DNA of 64,000 nt, taken from assembly GCF_002158905.1 (NCBI RefSeq), contig NZ_CP021431.1:1240001-1304000 (forward strand), read 5' to 3'. Both the position numbers and the translations under genes were made by a program. Shown here in pieces: positions 39,427 to 51,705 of the stretch (position 1 is its first letter; every line of letters begins with the position of its first letter). Source of the stretch: Yoonia vestfoldensis. GTDB lineage: Bacteria; Pseudomonadota; Alphaproteobacteria; Rhodobacterales; Rhodobacteraceae. The notes below the pieces were generated by a model. The model saw nothing but the letters and a program-made list of their open reading frames with translations, was not told where the DNA came from and did not search any database.

Positions 39427-39486
39427 GATTTTTCTGCCGAAAAATCCCACCTCTCCCCAAGAAATTCCTCACGAAATTTCTTGGGG
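39427..39486 (+). repeat. Two hairpins after nrdJ
   Basis: GATTTTTC (39427-39434) pairs with GAAAAATC (39439-39446). CCCCAAGAAATT (39455-39466) pairs perfectly with AATTTCTTGGGG (39475-39486). The first begins directly after the nrdJ stop. There is no long U tract, so these look like 3' stability or attenuated termination structures. They resemble the AT-rich palindromes after cysS. Confidence 0.65.
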
Positions 39487-39503
39487 GGCGGCCTTCTCCC
39501 TGA

Positions 39504-39530
39504 CTTCTTTTTTCCAAAAATACTCCGGGG
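39504..39530 (+). repeat. 3'-end repeat element, copy 4 (after nrdJ)
   Basis: CTTCTTTTTTCCAAAAATAC followed by TCCGGGG, 77 nt past the nrdJ stop, on the coding strand of nrdJ. The core is identical to copy 6. The extra distance is filled by the two hairpins. Confidence 0.75.
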
Positions 39531-39565
39531 TGAGCCCGGACAAAGTCCGGGCGAGGGGCAGCGCC

Positions 39566-39709
39566 CCCGGATCACGTCCGAGGCAGGCTCCCGGATCACG
39601 TCCGGGGCAGGCTCCCGGATCACGTCCGGGGCGGGCTCCCGGATCACGTCCGGGGCGGGCCCCCGGATCACGTCCGGGGCGGGCTCCCGGATCAAGTCTG
39701 GGGCAGGCG
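39566..39709. repeat. 24-bp tandem repeat array (six units)
   Basis: Six consecutive 24-bp units start at 39566, 39590, 39614, 39638, 39662 and 39686. Each contains the palindrome CCCGGATCACGTCCGGG (6-bp stem, 5-nt loop) plus a GC(A/G)GGCT linker. The central units are nearly identical and the outer ones diverge. A related hairpin (CCCGGACAAAGTCCGGG) sits just upstream at 39535. The array ends 2 bp before the cupin stop codon, so it lies between two convergent genes. Confidence 0.93.
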
Positions 39710-39711
39710 CC

Positions 39712-40134
39712 TTACCCCCTCGGGATATCGAACCCCGGTGCCGCCAGCGTGAACCCCGCAAAATCGAACCCCGGTGACACGGTGCAACTGACCAATGTCC
39801 AGTCGCCCGTGGTGCGGGCCGCCTGCCAATGCTGTTCGGGCACGATCACTTGCGGAAACTGGCCCGCAGCCAGATCTGGACCAAGCACATGATCCACCGC
39901 AGGCCCCGCATCATCGGCGGCCAGCGACAGGATCAGCGGCGCGCCTGCGTGGAAATGCCAGATCTCCACCGCATCGACGCGGTGCCAATGGCTGGCGTCA
40001 CCGTGTTTGAGCAGGAAATAGATACAGGTCCCGACCGGTCGGCCTGCGTTTTCGGCGACCCATGTCTGGCGGTAATAGCCCCCCTCGGGATGGGGGGCCA
40101 GTTGCAGATGGGCGATGATCTCGTCAGCGGTCAT
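39712..40134 (-). CDS. Cupin family protein (DUF985)
   Basis: A 140-residue single-domain cupin with the typical opening MTADEIIAHLQLAPHPEGGYYRQTW and metal-type His motifs WHRVDAVEIWHFHAGAPL (about 50-68). The C-terminus is VSCTVSPGFDFAGFTLA. The family binds a small ligand or sugar but its role is unknown. ATG 40134 fits the family start. The gene ends at the tandem repeat array. Confidence 0.88.
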   Translation of the reverse strand: MTADEIIAHLQLAPHPEGGYYRQTWVAENAGRPVGTCIYFLLKHGDASHWHRVDAVEIWHFHAGAPLILSLAADDAGPAVDHVLGPDLAAGQFPQVIVPEQHWQAARTTGDWTLVSCTVSPGFDFAGFTLAAPGFDIPRG

Positions 40135-40171
40135 ACCGGACCTCGTCGGGTGCGTTTCAACGCACCTTACC

Positions 40172-42801
<2,630 letters not shown>

Positions 42802-42890
42802 CGGCGGCCCGGTCTGTGTCTGGCTCTGTCTTAGCGGTCCTGTCCGGCGCTGGCCAGCGGCTTTGGCCCTTTGCGCCGGGGGCGGTTTTG

Positions 42891-42929
42891 ACTTTTATGC
42901 CTCCGGCGGGGATATTTCGGCTCGGAAGA
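42891..42929 (-). repeat. 3'-end repeat element, copy 5 (after tyrS), type B
   Basis: On the minus strand it reads TTCTTCCGAGCCGAAATATC, then CCCGCCGGAGGCAT, starting 6 nt after the tyrS stop. It is nearly identical to copy 3 over more than 30 bp. Confidence 0.75.
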
Positions 42930-42935
42930 AGGGGG

Positions 42936-44186
42936 CTAGCCCAGCTGCACCAGCGCATGGCGTTTCTTGCCGGCGCTCAGTTTGATCGGCTGCGCCAGCA
43001 TCGCGGCATCGACCATCAGCCCCGCATCGGTCAGCGGGGCATCGTTCAGCCGCGCGCCATTTTCCGCGATCAGGCGCTTGGCCTCTTTGCCGGTGCCGGC
43101 CAGACCCGCGCGCACGATGATCTGGGCAATCGACAGGCCTGCGCCCAGTTCATCAGCGCCCAGCGTCAGCGTGGGCAGATCATCGCCCACGCCGCCTTTT
43201 TCAAAGACATCGCGTGCCGTGGCCTCGGCTGTGGCGGCTGCCTCTGTGCCATGCAGCAGGGCAGTGACCTCATTGGCGAGGATGATCTTGGCGGCATTGA
43301 TCTCGGCGCCTTGCAGCGCGCCCAGACGATCGCATTCATCGAGCGGCAATTCGGTGTAAAGTTTCAGGAACCGCCCGGTATCGGCATCGGTCGTGTTGCG
43401 CCAGAATTGCCAGAATTCATAAGGCGAGAGCATATCGGCATTCAGCCAGACAGCGCCGCCCGCCGATTTGCCCATCTTGCGCCCGTCGCTGGTGGTCAGC
43501 AAAGGCGAGGTCAGCCCATAGATTTCATGGTCCAGCACCCGGCGCGTCAGGTCGATCCCATTGATGATATTGCCCCATTGATCCGATCCGCCCATCTGCA
43601 ACAGGCAGCCATAGCGCCGGTTGAGTTCAAGGAAATCATAGGCTTGCAGGATCATGTAATTGAATTCGAGGAAGGACAAAGATTGTTCGCGGTCAAGCCG
43701 CGATTTCACCGATTCAAAGGCCAGCATCCGGTTGACGCTGAAATGCCGCCCGATATCGCGCAGGAAATCGAGATAGTTCAGCTGGTCCAGCCATTCGGCA
43801 TTGTTCAGCATCAAGGCATCGGTCGGACCCTCACCATAGGTCAGGTATTTGGCGAACACCTGCTGCATCCCCGCGATATTTGCGTCGATCTGGTCGGGCG
43901 TCAGCAGGGGGCGTTCATCGGCGCGGAAACTGGGGTCGCCCACCTTGGTTGTCCCGCCCCCCATCAGCGTGATCGGCTGGTGGCCGGTCTTTTGCAGCCA
44001 GCGCAGCATCATGATATTCAGCAGATGCCCCACATGCAGCGATTTCGCCGTCGCGTCATAGCCGATATAGGTGGTCACCACCCCCCGGCTGAGCGCATCA
44101 TCCAGCCCTTGATAATCGGTGCAATCGGCCAGAAAGCCGCGTTCCATCATCACGGACATGAAATCGGATTTGGGGTGGTAGGTCAT
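42936..44186 (-). CDS. tyrS: Tyrosyl-tRNA synthetase
   Basis: A 416-residue class I synthetase. The HIGH-type motif is HVGHLLN (51-57). The tyrosine/KMSKS region is [16 protein letters not shown] (about 227). The C-terminal S4 domain carries [16 protein letters not shown] (about 360). AGGA upstream of ATG 44186 supports this start. It is divergent from anmK with 60 bp between starts. Confidence 0.97.
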   Translation of the reverse strand: MTYHPKSDFMSVMMERGFLADCTDYQGLDDALSRGVVTTYIGYDATAKSLHVGHLLNIMMLRWLQKTGHQPITLMGGGTTKVGDPSFRADERPLLTPDQIDANIAGMQQVFAKYLTYGEGPTDALMLNNAEWLDQLNYLDFLRDIGRHFSVNRMLAFESVKSRLDREQSLSFLEFNYMILQAYDFLELNRRYGCLLQMGGSDQWGNIINGIDLTRRVLDHEIYGLTSPLLTTSDGRKMGKSAGGAVWLNADMLSPYEFWQFWRNTTDADTGRFLKLYTELPLDECDRLGALQGAEINAAKIILANEVTALLHGTEAAATAEATARDVFEKGGVGDDLPTLTLGADELGAGLSIAQIIVRAGLAGTGKEAKRLIAENGARLNDAPLTDAGLMVDAAMLAQPIKLSAGKKRHALVQLG

Positions 44187-44246
44187 CGTTTATTCCTAAT
44201 CTCGCACCCGCACTCTATAATCAGCGCAGGTCATGAGGGAAAGCAG

Positions 44247-45356
44247 ATGTTGGACGGGATCGCAGTCACCGCTTTGGGCACGATGTCGGGCACATCGCTG
44301 GACGGGGTGGATGCTGCCATTGTGCAAACCGATGGGCAGCGGATTTTCGGCTTTGGGCCTGTCGCGTATCGCGCTTATAGCGCTGCCGAACAGGATGTGC
44401 TGCGCGCGGCTTTGGGGCTTTGGCCGGATCAGGATATCACCTCTGCCGCCCGCGTGGTCGAAGAGGCGCATCTTGCACTGATGGCGGGGTTTCGCGATGT
44501 CGCGGTGGCGGGGTTCCACGGCCAGACGCTGGCGCATGATCCGGGCGGGCGCGGCACGCATCAATGCGGTGATGGCGACAGGCTGGCGGCGGCGCTTGAT
44601 TGCCCGGTCGTGTGGGATTTCCGCAGCGCCGATGTGGCGGCAGGCGGGCAGGGCGCGCCGCTGGCGCCTTTCTATCATTTCGCTTTGGCCAAATGGATCG
44701 GCGCGCGGGCGCCGGTCGCGTTTTTGAACCTTGGCGGGGTCGGCAATCTGACCTGGGTCGATCCGGCCTGTGCCGATCCTGCCGATCCGGGCGCGCTGCT
44801 GGCTTTTGACACCGGGCCTGCCAATGCGCCGATTGATGATGCCATGCGTGCGCGGTTCGGGCGCGGCTATGATGCCGATGGGCAGGTCGCCGCCGCAGGC
44901 AGGCCGGCTATGCAGGCGCTGGCCGCGTTCCGCGCTGATCCTTATTTCGCCGCCCCGGCCCCCAAATCGCTGGACCGCGATCATTTTCGCGCGCTTGGTG
45001 CTGCAACGGCGGATCTGGCGGATGCCGATGCCATTGCCACATTGACCCAGGCCCTGGTCTGGTCGGTTGCCGCGGGGCTGACGCTTTGCCCGCGCCCGCC
45101 TGCGCGGCTGCTGGTCACCGGCGGCGGGCGGCGCAATGGCACGCTGATGGCGGTGCTGGCTGCGGCCTGCGGTCTGCCCGTTGATCCGGTCGAGGCCGTG
45201 GGGCTGGATGGTGACATGCTCGAGGCGCAGGCCTTTGCCTTTCTTGCAGTGCGCGTTTTGCGCGGCTTGCCGATCTCGGCGCCGGGCACGACGGGGGTGC
45301 CGGCACCGCTGCCTGGTGGGCGCGTCTCAGGGCCGCGCCGGCGTGCCATGGCCTGA
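44247..45356 (+). CDS. anmK: Anhydro-N-acetylmuramic acid kinase
   Basis: A 369-residue sugar kinase that phosphorylates and opens anhydroMurNAc during cell-wall recycling. The N-terminal phosphate loop is [18 protein letters not shown] (about 8-25). It also has [13 protein letters not shown] (about 88), [14 protein letters not shown] (about 157) and [12 protein letters not shown] (about 187). The C-terminus has [20 protein letters not shown] precedes the ATG. The tyrS-anmK divergent pair is common in this group. Confidence 0.95.
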   Translation: MLDGIAVTALGTMSGTSLDGVDAAIVQTDGQRIFGFGPVAYRAYSAAEQDVLRAALGLWPDQDITSAARVVEEAHLALMAGFRDVAVAGFHGQTLAHDPGGRGTHQCGDGDRLAAALDCPVVWDFRSADVAAGGQGAPLAPFYHFALAKWIGARAPVAFLNLGGVGNLTWVDPACADPADPGALLAFDTGPANAPIDDAMRARFGRGYDADGQVAAAGRPAMQALAAFRADPYFAAPAPKSLDRDHFRALGAATADLADADAIATLTQALVWSVAAGLTLCPRPPARLLVTGGGRRNGTLMAVLAAACGLPVDPVEAVGLDGDMLEAQAFAFLAVRVLRGLPISAPGTTGVPAPLPGGRVSGPRRRAMA

Positions 45357-45634
45357 CCCGGCCTGCCGCCCCGGGGTGAGTCGCTCTTGCCCCTCACCCG
45401 CAGGGCGCGCAAGGTGCTGCGGCCGCAAAACCCGCCCCGCAGGCCCCGGATTGCCTGATATTTTTTGGATAAATGTTGCGATTATAGCGCGAAACTGCGC
45501 GGATATTGGCCGAACCAGGGGGCGTTTGGGGCCAAATCCGCCGGTTTGCATCACAGCGCTGTGAGCCCCTATTGAACCGATCTGTTTAGTTGTCAATTAC
45601 CCGTCACACGACAACCCGAAACGGAGTATATCCC

Positions 45635-46252
45635 ATGACGACCAAATTCAAATTCGCAGCTCTTACCACGCTGACAGCCCCGCTGGCACTGGCCGCAGGC
45701 ATGGCCACCGCAGGCGGCCTGGCCGAGCCCGTGGAAACCGTGGCACCGACACCTGTCATCGCCGCCCCCGTGGTGGTCAGCACCAACTGGACCGGGTTTT
45801 ATGCCGGTGGTCAGCTTGGCTATGCCGATGTGACAGGCAGCGGCACGACCGATGACGTGGACGGCGCCATCTACGGTGTGCATGCGGGTTATATGCATGA
45901 TCTGGGCACCGTCGTTCTGGGGGCCGAAGTCGATTATGACCTGAGCAGCATCGACAATGTGGCGGGGACCGGCGATCTCGACGATATCCTGCGCGTCAAG
46001 GCGCGTGTGGGTTATGATGCGGGCGCGTTTCTGCCCTATGTGACCGGCGGCGTTGTGCGGGCCAATACATCGGGCCCCGATCTGGAAGTCGAAGGCGACT
46101 TTTACGGCCTGGGTGTTGCCTATAAATTTGCCGATAACATCACCTTTGGCGGCGAAGTGTTGCAGCACAAATTCTACGAAGCCGATGCAACATCGCTGAC
46201 CGACACATTGCGCGCCACAACGGCAACGGCCCGCGTGTCCTACCAGTTCTGA
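45635..46252 (+). CDS. Outer-membrane beta-barrel protein (porin-like, OMP_b-brl type)
   Basis: A 205-residue exported protein. The signal peptide is about 26 residues (LALAAGMATA/GG). A Pro/Val-rich linker follows, then an 8-stranded barrel starting NWTGFYAGGQLGYADV (about 53) and ending TARVSYQF with terminal Phe, the outer-membrane insertion signal. It resembles Omp25/opacity-type proteins. GGAG lies 8 nt before the ATG. A strong terminator follows. The 278 bp upstream contain no other gene, and I find no confident promoter there. Confidence 0.85.
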   Translation: MTTKFKFAALTTLTAPLALAAGMATAGGLAEPVETVAPTPVIAAPVVVSTNWTGFYAGGQLGYADVTGSGTTDDVDGAIYGVHAGYMHDLGTVVLGAEVDYDLSSIDNVAGTGDLDDILRVKARVGYDAGAFLPYVTGGVVRANTSGPDLEVEGDFYGLGVAYKFADNITFGGEVLQHKFYEADATSLTDTLRATTATARVSYQF

Positions 46253-46318
46253 TCAGGCACGGGCGGTCGGGCCGGCCCTTGTCCCTTCCCCAGGACCGCT
46301 GGTCATGACCTGTCCCAA

Positions 46319-46348
46319 GGGTCCGCGCAACAGGCGCGGGCCCTTTTT
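46319..46348 (+). terminator. Rho-independent terminator after the outer-membrane gene
   Basis: GGGTCCGCGC (46319-46328) pairs with GCGCGGGCCC (46334-46343), 10 bp with one G-U pair and a 5-nt loop, followed by TTTTT. Confidence 0.93.
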
Positions 46349-46513
46349 CGTTGCCAGCGGATTGATTTGCCGCTAGGCAAACGGGATGAAGAGCATTTGC
46401 ATCATTACATGCTGCATTATTCCCTGCTGACATCCGTCGCGGGCCGCTTTTTGTCGTTTCACACCAGATCGCAAGCAGCTAAGCCCGCAGCATAACCCTG
46501 CGCGCGAGGCATC

Positions 46514-47947
46514 ATGACCACCATCCGGCTGCATAATACCAAATCCCGCAAGCGCGAGGAGTTTGTCCCGATCGATGCGCGCAATCTGCGGATGTATCTC
46601 TGCGGGCCGACGGTCTATGACCGCGCGCATCTGGGCAATGCCCGCCCGTCCTTGATGTTTGACGTGCTGTTCCGGCTGTTGCGCCATGTCTATGGCGCGA
46701 AACATGTGACCTATGTGCGCAATTTCACCGATGTCGATGACAAGATCAACGCGCGCGCGGCGCAAAGCGGGCGCGCCATCGGTGATATCACGGCGGAAAC
46801 CATCGGCTGGTATCACGCGGATCTGGACGCGCTGGGTGCCTTGCGCCCGACGCATGAGCCGCGCGCGACCCAATATATCGCGCAGATGATCACCATGATC
46901 GCCGATCTGATCGCCAAGGATCATGCCTATGAGGCCGAAGGTCATGTGCTCTTTGCCGTTGAAAGCTATGCCGATTATGGCGCGCTGTCCGGCCGGTCCA
47001 TCGATGACATGATCGCCGGTGCGCGGGTGGAAGTCGCGCCCTATAAGCGCAATCCGATGGATTTCGTGCTGTGGAAACCCTCGGGCGACGGGGTGCCGGG
47101 CTGGGACAGCCCTTGGGGCTATGGGCGGCCGGGCTGGCATATCGAATGTTCCGCCATGGCGCATGATCTGCTGGGTGACAGTTTTGACATCCACGGTGGC
47201 GGCAATGATCTGCAATTCCCGCATCATGAAAACGAGATCGCGCAATCGGCTTGCGCCCATCCGCATGGCGATTTCGCGCGCTACTGGGTGCATAACGAAA
47301 TGTTGCAGGTCGAGGGCAAGAAAATGTCCAAATCCCTGGGCAATTTCTTTACCATCCGCGACCTTTTGGATCAGGGCATCCCCGGCGAGGTGATCCGCCT
47401 TGTCATGCTGGGCACGCATTACGCCAAGACGATGGATTGGACAGAGGCCCGCCGCGCCGAGGCTGATCTGACCCTGCGCCGCTGGTATGGCATCCTGCAC
47501 GGGCATGGCTTTGGTCCCGAACTGATCCGCGCGCTGAAGGCCGATGGCAAATGGCAGGCGGATGCGGAATTTCTGGGCGTGCTGGCCAATGATCTGAACA
47601 CGCCGGGTGCCATCGCGCGGCTGCATGTGCTGGCCAAGGGCAAGACGCCAACGGCGCTGGCGGGCTTTGCGCATGGTCTCGATATGCTGGGGCTGGTGCG
47701 CGACTGGTCCGCGATCCCGCTTTTTGACGGGGCCGAGGCAGGGCCGGATGTGACCCCTGCCGTCGCTGCGCGTGTCGATGCCTTGCTGCAGGCCCGCGCC
47801 GCAGCCCGTGCCGCCAGGGATTGGGCGCAGGCCGATGCCTTGCGCGATATGTTGACCGCCGCAGGCGTGTTGGTGACAGATGTGGGCGGGCAGGCGACAT
47901 GGTCGCCGGGCCCGGATTTTGATGCGTCAAAACTGGGTGGGCTGTGA
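46514..47947 (+). CDS. cysS: Cysteinyl-tRNA synthetase
   Basis: A 477-residue monomeric class I synthetase. The zinc/cysteine site is in [19 protein letters not shown] (Cys30, HIGH-type motif at 39). The second zinc ligands are in [34 protein letters not shown] (about 210-243). [10 protein letters not shown] is at about 273. The C-terminal anticodon-binding region is present. ATG 46514 is 165 bp after the terminator of the outer-membrane gene. The intervening DNA shows nothing else recognisable. Confidence 0.97.
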   Translation: MTTIRLHNTKSRKREEFVPIDARNLRMYLCGPTVYDRAHLGNARPSLMFDVLFRLLRHVYGAKHVTYVRNFTDVDDKINARAAQSGRAIGDITAETIGWYHADLDALGALRPTHEPRATQYIAQMITMIADLIAKDHAYEAEGHVLFAVESYADYGALSGRSIDDMIAGARVEVAPYKRNPMDFVLWKPSGDGVPGWDSPWGYGRPGWHIECSAMAHDLLGDSFDIHGGGNDLQFPHHENEIAQSACAHPHGDFARYWVHNEMLQVEGKKMSKSLGNFFTIRDLLDQGIPGEVIRLVMLGTHYAKTMDWTEARRAEADLTLRRWYGILHGHGFGPELIRALKADGKWQADAEFLGVLANDLNTPGAIARLHVLAKGKTPTALAGFAHGLDMLGLVRDWSAIPLFDGAEAGPDVTPAVAARVDALLQARAAARAARDWAQADALRDMLTAAGVLVTDVGGQATWSPGPDFDASKLGGL

Positions 47948-47948
47948 A

Positions 47949-48005
47949 CAAGAATTTTTGTCAAAAATTCTTGGTCCCCGCTCAAAATTTTCGACGAAAA
48001 TTTTG
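47949..48005. repeat. Two adjacent AT-rich palindromes between cysS and cimA
   Basis: CAAGAATTTTT (47949-47959) pairs with AAAAATTCTTG (47963-47973), loop GTC. CAAAATTTTCG (47983-47993) pairs with CGAAAATTTTG (47995-48005). They begin 2 nt after the cysS stop and lie only 12 nt before the cimA start. The pair resembles the hairpins after nrdJ and may be a recurring 3' element or an mRNA processing site. Confidence 0.8.
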
Positions 48006-48016
48006 GATTGTGCCAG

Positions 48017-49636
48017 ATGAACAAAGAGCGCCTTTACCTTTATGACACCACGCTGCGCGACGGTGCGCAGACCCAGGGGGTGCAATTTTCGGCCAAGGAA
48101 AAGCAGCAGATCGCTGCCGTGCTGGACGGGCTGGGGCTGGATTACATCGAAGGCGGCTGGCCGGGCGCAAACCCGACCGACACCGAATTCTTTGCCAACC
48201 CGCCCGCGACCCGCGCCCGTTTCACCGCTTTTGGCATGACCAAACGGCAGGGGCGTTCGGCGGACAACGACGATGTGCTGGGCGCGGTGCTGAATGCGGG
48301 CACTGCGGCCGTCTGCCTGGTCGGCAAGGCTCATGATTTCCACGTCACCACCGCCCTTGGCATCACGCTGGCCGAGAATGTCGACAACATCCGCACCAGT
48401 TTCGCCCATCTGGCCCGTTTGGGCCGCGAGGCGCTGTTTGATGCGGAACATTTCTTTGACGGCTACAAGGCCAACCCGGCCTATGCCTGCGAGGTCATCC
48501 ATGCCGCCTATGCCGCCGGTGCGCGCTGGATCGTGCTCTGTGACACCAATGGCGGCACCTTGCCCGAGGATATCGCGCGCATCGTGACCGAGGTGATCGC
48601 CAGCGGCATCCCGGGCGATCATCTGGGCATTCATACCCATAATGACACCGAAACCGCAGTGGCGGGATCGCTTGCTGCCGTCATGGCGGGCGCCCGGCAG
48701 GTGCAGGGCACGCTGAACGGTCTGGGCGAACGCTGCGGCAATGCCAATCTGACGACGCTGATCCCGACCTTGCTGCTCAAAGACCCCTATGCCAGCCGGT
48801 TCGACATCGGCGTGACGCCTGACGCTTTGCGCGGGCTGCGCCGTGCTTCGCGGCTGCTGGATGATATGCTCAACCGGGTGCCCAGCAAACAGGCCGCCTA
48901 TGTCGGCGCTTCGGCCTTTGCGCATAAATCCGGCCTGCATGCCAGCGCCATCGCCAAAGACCCCAGCACCTATGAACATATCGACCCAGCCGCCGTGGGC
49001 AATATGCGCATCGTGCCGATGTCCAACCAGGCGGGCCAATCCAACCTGCGCGCGCGTCTGGCCGAGGCGGGGATCACTGTCGCGGCGGATGATCCCGCCC
49101 TGGCCCGCATCGTCGAACGGATCAAAGAGCGCGAGGCCCAGGGCTATGCCTATGACACGGCACAGGCCAGTTTCGAGCTGCTGGCGCGGGCCGAACTGGG
49201 TCTTTTGCCCAATTTCTTCGAGGTCAAACGCTACCGCGTCACTGTCGAACGCCGCCGCAACAAGCGCAATCAGATGGTGTCTTTGTCCGAGGCCGTGGTC
49301 GTGACCAAGGTGCAGGGCCAGAAATTCCTCAATGTCAGCGAAAGCCTTGGCCCCGACGGCAGCGACCGTGGCCCGGTCAATGCGCTGGCGCGCGCGCTGG
49401 CCAAGGATCTTGGCCCCTATCAGGCGATGATCGAAGATATCGAATTGGTGGATTTCAAGGTCCGCATCACCGGCGGCGGCACAGAGGCCGTGACCCGCGT
49501 CATCATCGACAGCGAAGATGGCCAGGGCAACCGCTGGTCCACCGTGGGGGTCAGCGCCAATATCGTCGATGCCTCTTTTGATGCGCTGATTGATGCGATC
49601 AACTGGAAATTGGTGCGCGACGGGGCGCAGGCATGA
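48017..49636 (+). CDS. cimA: Citramalate synthase
   Basis: A 539-residue enzyme that condenses pyruvate and acetyl-CoA to (R)-citramalate, the threonine-independent route into isoleucine. The alpha-isopropylmalate synthase-type TIM barrel opens LYLYDTTLRDGAQTQGVQFS. The HxH metal motif is LGIHTHNDTETAVAGS (about 203). The C-terminal LeuA-type regulatory domain (about 400-530) includes YQAMIEDIELVDFKVRI. I chose ATG 48017 because the upstream TTG has no ribosome site. The stop overlaps the next gene by ATGA. Confidence 0.93.
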   Translation: MNKERLYLYDTTLRDGAQTQGVQFSAKEKQQIAAVLDGLGLDYIEGGWPGANPTDTEFFANPPATRARFTAFGMTKRQGRSADNDDVLGAVLNAGTAAVCLVGKAHDFHVTTALGITLAENVDNIRTSFAHLARLGREALFDAEHFFDGYKANPAYACEVIHAAYAAGARWIVLCDTNGGTLPEDIARIVTEVIASGIPGDHLGIHTHNDTETAVAGSLAAVMAGARQVQGTLNGLGERCGNANLTTLIPTLLLKDPYASRFDIGVTPDALRGLRRASRLLDDMLNRVPSKQAAYVGASAFAHKSGLHASAIAKDPSTYEHIDPAAVGNMRIVPMSNQAGQSNLRARLAEAGITVAADDPALARIVERIKEREAQGYAYDTAQASFELLARAELGLLPNFFEVKRYRVTVERRRNKRNQMVSLSEAVVVTKVQGQKFLNVSESLGPDGSDRGPVNALARALAKDLGPYQAMIEDIELVDFKVRITGGGTEAVTRVIIDSEDGQGNRWSTVGVSANIVDASFDALIDAINWKLVRDGAQA

Positions 49637-50400
49637 GCTTTGAGGCCTGCGCCGCCTTGGTCGAAAAGGCCGATCCCGAACGGTTTCGCGCGATCATGGC
49701 AGCCCCCGTCGGCGCGCGGCGCATCCTCTTTCCGCTCTATGCGTTCAACGTCGAGATCATCCGCGCGCCCTGGCTGACCAAGGAACCGATGATCGCGGAA
49801 ATGCGGCTGCAATGGTGGCGCGACGCGCTGGAGGAAATCAAGGCCGGCGGCAGGGTGCGCAAGCACGAGGTCGTCGATGCCTTGGCGGAGGTGCTGGATG
49901 CCGCCGGGGCAGAGGCGCTGGATGCGACCATCGCCGCGCGGCGCTGGGATATCTACAGCGACCCATTCGCGGATCAGGCGGATTTCGACGGCTATATCCA
50001 GGCCACCAGCGGCGCGCCGATGATCACTGCCGCGCGGCTGCTTGGCAATGCTGCGCAGACGGTTGTGGCCGATTTCGCCTATGCATCGGGTGTCGCCAAC
50101 CTGCTGCGCGCGCTGCCCGTGCTCTTGGACCGCCAACGCCAGCCGCTGCCGGATGCCAGTGCCGATGGCATCGCTTCTTTGGCGCAGCGCGCCTTGTTGC
50201 GTTTGGATGCTGCCCGCGCCGCGCGGCGCGATCTGCCACAACAGGCCAGCGCGCCTTTACTGCTTGGCCATGCTGCCAGACCCGTTCTGCAAAACGCCGC
50301 CAAAGACCCCGATGCCGCGCTGCAAGCCCGTCTCGAACTTACCCCGCTGCGCCAAAGCCTGCGCCTTGCCCATGTCGCCTTGCGCGGCTGGTGGGTCTGA
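49633..50400 (+). CDS. Squalene/phytoene synthase family protein
   Basis: A 255-residue all-helical protein of the trans-isoprenyl synthase fold, resembling the NDUFAF6-like group. It has LFPLYAFNVEIIRAPWLTKEPMIAEMRLQWWRDALEEI (about 32-69) and YIQATSGAPMITAARLLG (about 121-138). The usual twin DxxxD diphosphate-binding motifs of true phytoene synthases are not clear, so a synthase activity is doubtful. A respiratory complex I assembly role is known for eukaryotic relatives. It is coupled to cimA by ATGA and followed by repeat copy 6. Confidence 0.8.
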   Translation: MSFEACAALVEKADPERFRAIMAAPVGARRILFPLYAFNVEIIRAPWLTKEPMIAEMRLQWWRDALEEIKAGGRVRKHEVVDALAEVLDAAGAEALDATIAARRWDIYSDPFADQADFDGYIQATSGAPMITAARLLGNAAQTVVADFAYASGVANLLRALPVLLDRQRQPLPDASADGIASLAQRALLRLDAARAARRDLPQQASAPLLLGHAARPVLQNAAKDPDAALQARLELTPLRQSLRLAHVALRGWWV

Positions 50401-50410
50401 CCCCTACCAA

Positions 50411-50437
50411 CTTCTTTTTTCCAAAAATACTCCGGGG
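50411..50437 (+). repeat. 3'-end repeat element, copy 6
   Basis: CTTCTTTTTTCCAAAAATAC followed by TCCGGGG, starting 10 nt after the synthase-like gene stop. It is followed by a CCGGAC..GTCCGG hairpin (about 50442-50457) and GGGGC-AGC-GCCCC, between two convergent genes. Copy 4 has the same arrangement. Confidence 0.75.
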
Positions 50438-50474
50438 TGAGGCCGGACAACGTCCGGACGAGGGGCAGCGCCCC

Positions 50475-51695
50475 TTACGACACCACAACCCTGCGCTGCC
50501 GCGACAGCCAGATCAGCGAGGCCCCCGCCAGCACCAGAAACGGGATCATGGCGAGGTTGACGGCATTCCAGCCCTCGACCGTGGTGCCGCCTGCGCAATT
50601 GAGCAAGCCACCACCGGCCAGCGAGGCCAAGGTCACCATGCCGAACACCAGCATATCGTTCAGCCCCTGCACTTGGCCGCGTTCTTCGGGGCGATGCGCG
50701 CCTGCCAGCATGGTGGTGGCCCCGATAAAACCGAAGTTCCAGCCAAGGCCGAGCAGGAACAGGGCGACGAAGAAATTGGTCAATTCCACCCCCGCGATGG
50801 CCACGCCACCGGCCATGGCAAGGATCACCAGCCCGGTGGCGATGATCTTTTCCACGCCAAAGCGTGCGATCAGATGGCCGGTAAAGAATGACGGGGCGAA
50901 CATCGCGATCACATGCAGCGACACGATGTCATTGGCGTTATTGGTGGTAAAGCCGCAGCCCACCACGGCCAAAGGCGTCGAGGTCATCACGAGGTTCATC
51001 AGCGCATAGGATACCATCCCGCAGATGATCGCGACGATGATCCGCGGATCGCGCAGCAATTCACGGCGGCTGCGGCCTGTGATCGCGGTGACGGCTTTGG
51101 GCTCGGACCGGCTGCCCTTGGGCAGGTCCAGCCAATAGAACAGGCCGACGCCGACAAGGTTCAGCAGGATGATCGCCAGATAGCTGCCCAGAAACGGCAC
51201 GACAAAGGCATCTTGCGCGAGCTTGTTCAATTGCGGCCCGATCACGGCCGATAAAAGCCCGCCCGCCATGACAAAGGAAATCGCCTTGGGGCGGAAGGCT
51301 TCAGATGCGGTATCCGTCGCGGCAAAGCGGTAGAACCCTTGGGCGGACATGTAGATCCCGCTCAGATAAGACCCCGCCAGCAGCAAAAAGAACGACCCGG
51401 TATAAAGCCCGTAAGCCGAAACCGCCGCCCCCATCGCGCCCCCGAAAGCCCCGACCATAAAGCCAAAGCGCCGCCCGTTGCGCTGCATCAGCGGGCTGAT
51501 CCAGGGTGCGGTGGTCATCGAGCCAAAGACGATCATCGAAATCGGCAAGGTCGCAAAGCAGGGATTGCCCGCCAATTGTCCCCCCGCCAGCCCGCCGATC
51601 ACGAACATCATCGGCATTTGCGCGCCCAGAATGGCCTGGGCCAGCACCAGAACGGTCACATTGCGTTTCGCGCGGGCATCGTCGATCATCTGCAT
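50475..51695 (-). CDS. MFS transporter
   Basis: A 406-residue inner-membrane major facilitator with about 12 helices in two halves around the loop LPKGSRSEPKAVTAITGRSRRELL (about 198). Features such as NGRRFGFMVGAFGG after helix 2 and RFGVEKIIATG in the second half are typical of the family. The substrate is unknown. Its proximity to cobB may suggest a link to cobalamin transport or an unrelated drug exporter. ATG 51695 lies 10 bp after the cobB stop, so the pair is probably one operon. Confidence 0.88.
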   Translation of the reverse strand: MQMIDDARAKRNVTVLVLAQAILGAQMPMMFVIGGLAGGQLAGNPCFATLPISMIVFGSMTTAPWISPLMQRNGRRFGFMVGAFGGAMGAAVSAYGLYTGSFFLLLAGSYLSGIYMSAQGFYRFAATDTASEAFRPKAISFVMAGGLLSAVIGPQLNKLAQDAFVVPFLGSYLAIILLNLVGVGLFYWLDLPKGSRSEPKAVTAITGRSRRELLRDPRIIVAIICGMVSYALMNLVMTSTPLAVVGCGFTTNNANDIVSLHVIAMFAPSFFTGHLIARFGVEKIIATGLVILAMAGGVAIAGVELTNFFVALFLLGLGWNFGFIGATTMLAGAHRPEERGQVQGLNDMLVFGMVTLASLAGGGLLNCAGGTTVEGWNAVNLAMIPFLVLAGASLIWLSRQRRVVVS

Positions 51696-51705
51696 GGGCC
51701 AATTG

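Noticed and set aside
39566..39709. CRISPR array
   Set aside because: The 24-bp units are directly adjacent with no unique spacers and no cas genes nearby.
45357..45634. A hidden gene or confident promoter upstream of the outer-membrane gene
   Set aside because: No frame with a ribosome site was found and the TTGAAC near 45572 lacks a good -10 at the right distance.
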